Below are positions 34,193 through 34,958 of a stretch of 34,958 nt of DNA, one piece after another. The notes under the pieces were generated by a model. The model made no database searches. It was not told the DNA's origin and worked only from the letters and a program-made list of their open reading frames with translations. A program made the translations under genes and the position numbers. Source of the DNA: Hydrogenophilales bacterium CG_4_10_14_3_um_filter_58_23 (lineage in GTDB: Bacteria > Pseudomonadota > Gammaproteobacteria > Burkholderiales > Sulfuricellaceae); assembly GCA_002784065.1 (NCBI GenBank), contig PFJY01000101.1, positions 1 to 34,958 on the forward strand, in the 5' to 3' direction. How positions within the stretch are numbered: the first letter of the stretch is position 1; each line of letters opens with the position of its first letter.

Positions 34193-34958
34193 CTCCACCA
34201 TGACACACCCTCTGGCGCTGCCGCCCGATGTGCTGGCCGACTACCAGGACTGGCTCAAGACCATCAAGCAGAGAATCCATGCGACACGGATGAAAGTCGC
34301 GTTGGCCGCCAATGGGGAGTTGATTTCCCTCTACTACGAAATTGGGGCACAAATTGTTGATCGGGAGTCTCATGCCCAGTGGGGCAGCGGATTCATCGAT
34401 GCCTTCAGTCACGACTTGAGACAAGCCTTCCCGGAGGTCGGCGGCTTTTCATCCAAGAACCTGCGGTATTGCCGGGCTTTCTTTCGTTTTTACTGCGATC
34501 CTGCAATTTGGCAACAGGCTGTTGCCAAATTACGCGATGCCGTGTGGGCAGGCGCTGAAACGGAATTATCTGCGTTGCTGTCAAACATCCCTTGGGGACA
34601 CAACATCCAGATTTTCACTAAATGCGGCAGCGTGACCGAAGCCCGCTTTTACATCGAGCAAACCTTGGAGCAAGGCTGGAGTCGCGATGTGCTGGCGCTG
34701 CAACTCAAGTCAAACTTGTATGCCCGCGCAGGCAAGGCGGTGACCAACTTTTCTCGCACCTTGCCTTCGCCACAGTCTGACTTAGCCCAACAAACGCTCA
34801 AAGATCCTTACACCTTCGATTTTATGGCGATGACGGCGCCGTACAACGAGCGGGATGTGGAACGCCAACTCACCCAGCACATCACCCAGTTTTTGCTGGA
34901 GCTGGGCAAAGGCTTTGCCTTCATTGGCCGACAGTACCACCTGGAAGTGGCGGGCAAC
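34185..34958 (+). CDS. DUF1016/YhcG-like PD-(D/E)XK nuclease, cut by window end
   Basis: The frame is open from ATG 34185 to the last base, giving 258 residues without a stop. Family marks are LISLYYEIGAQIVDRE and GGFSSKNLRYCRAFFRFY near the start, the IPWGHN motif, NLYARAGKAVTNFSRTLPSP and the FLLELGKGFAFIGRQYHLEV segment at the edge, where the nuclease domain of DUF1016 (YhcG) proteins begins. Its catalytic residues would lie beyond the window. It overlaps pglX by eight bases (ATGAGTGA), so it belongs to the BREX transcript. YhcG-like proteins are often linked with defence loci; the function is uncertain. Confidence 0.85.
   Translation, partial: MSDSTMTHPLALPPDVLADYQDWLKTIKQRIHATRMKVALAANGELISLYYEIGAQIVDRESHAQWGSGFIDAFSHDLRQAFPEVGGFSSKNLRYCRAFFRFYCDPAIWQQAVAKLRDAVWAGAETELSALLSNIPWGHNIQIFTKCGSVTEARFYIEQTLEQGWSRDVLALQLKSNLYARAGKAVTNFSRTLPSPQSDLAQQTLKDPYTFDFMAMTAPYNERDVERQLTQHITQFLLELGKGFAFIGRQYHLEVAGN

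Noticed and set aside
34005-34424. 139-codon minus-strand frame over the pglX end
   Set aside because: Antisense to the pglX end and DUF1016 start, both recognised on the plus strand.

Overview
This looks like part of a proteobacterial integrative or mobilisable element, probably from a beta- or gammaproteobacterium. The basis is SXT/TOL-type coupling protein genes, a type 1 BREX locus, an RPA-family replication initiator, proteobacterial-style start sites, and a beta/gamma-type palindromic repeat inside pglX. The host cannot be fixed more closely from the sequence alone. No tRNA, rRNA, integrase, attachment site or CRISPR array was seen.

Left third (1-14551). Eight plus-strand genes overlap one another end to end: a Card1/DUF1887-like PD-(D/E)XK nuclease (5' end uncertain), a TerY-like vWA protein, a PP2C phosphatase, a Ser/Thr kinase with a zinc ribbon, a UPF1-like SF1 helicase, a 651-aa winged-helix protein with a HEPN-like motif, a coiled-coil McrB-like AAA+ ATPase, and an 1106-aa protein. 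That last protein appears to join a DUF2357-like N-terminus to an HSP70/actin-like segment, a cold-shock-like OB fold and helical repeats. vWA-PP2C-kinase is the known TerY-P triad; here it is wired to two ATP motors and at least one nuclease. This is the best candidate for an under-described system.

Middle (14552-23097). A repeat- and palindrome-rich region leads into a replication initiator gene flanked on both sides by short direct repeats. A continuous operon follows: a MobI-like protein, a small membrane protein, the TraD coupling ATPase, a DUF4400 membrane protein, a YdjM-like membrane hydrolase, an HExxH membrane protein, an MBOAT acyltransferase and an SGNH-like protein. No relaxase or mating-pair genes are in the window, so this is a fragment or a minimal transfer module with envelope-modifying cargo.

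Right third (23098-34958). Two minus-strand genes (a small winged-helix protein and an HU-family protein) diverge from a type 1 BREX locus: brxA, brxB, brxC, then an AbiEi/AbiEii-like toxin-antitoxin pair, pglX, and a DUF1016/YhcG-like nuclease cut by the window end. pglZ and brxL would be expected downstream. The element thus carries two multi-gene defence loci on either side of its replication/transfer core, and the BREX locus has a toxin-antitoxin pair nested in it.
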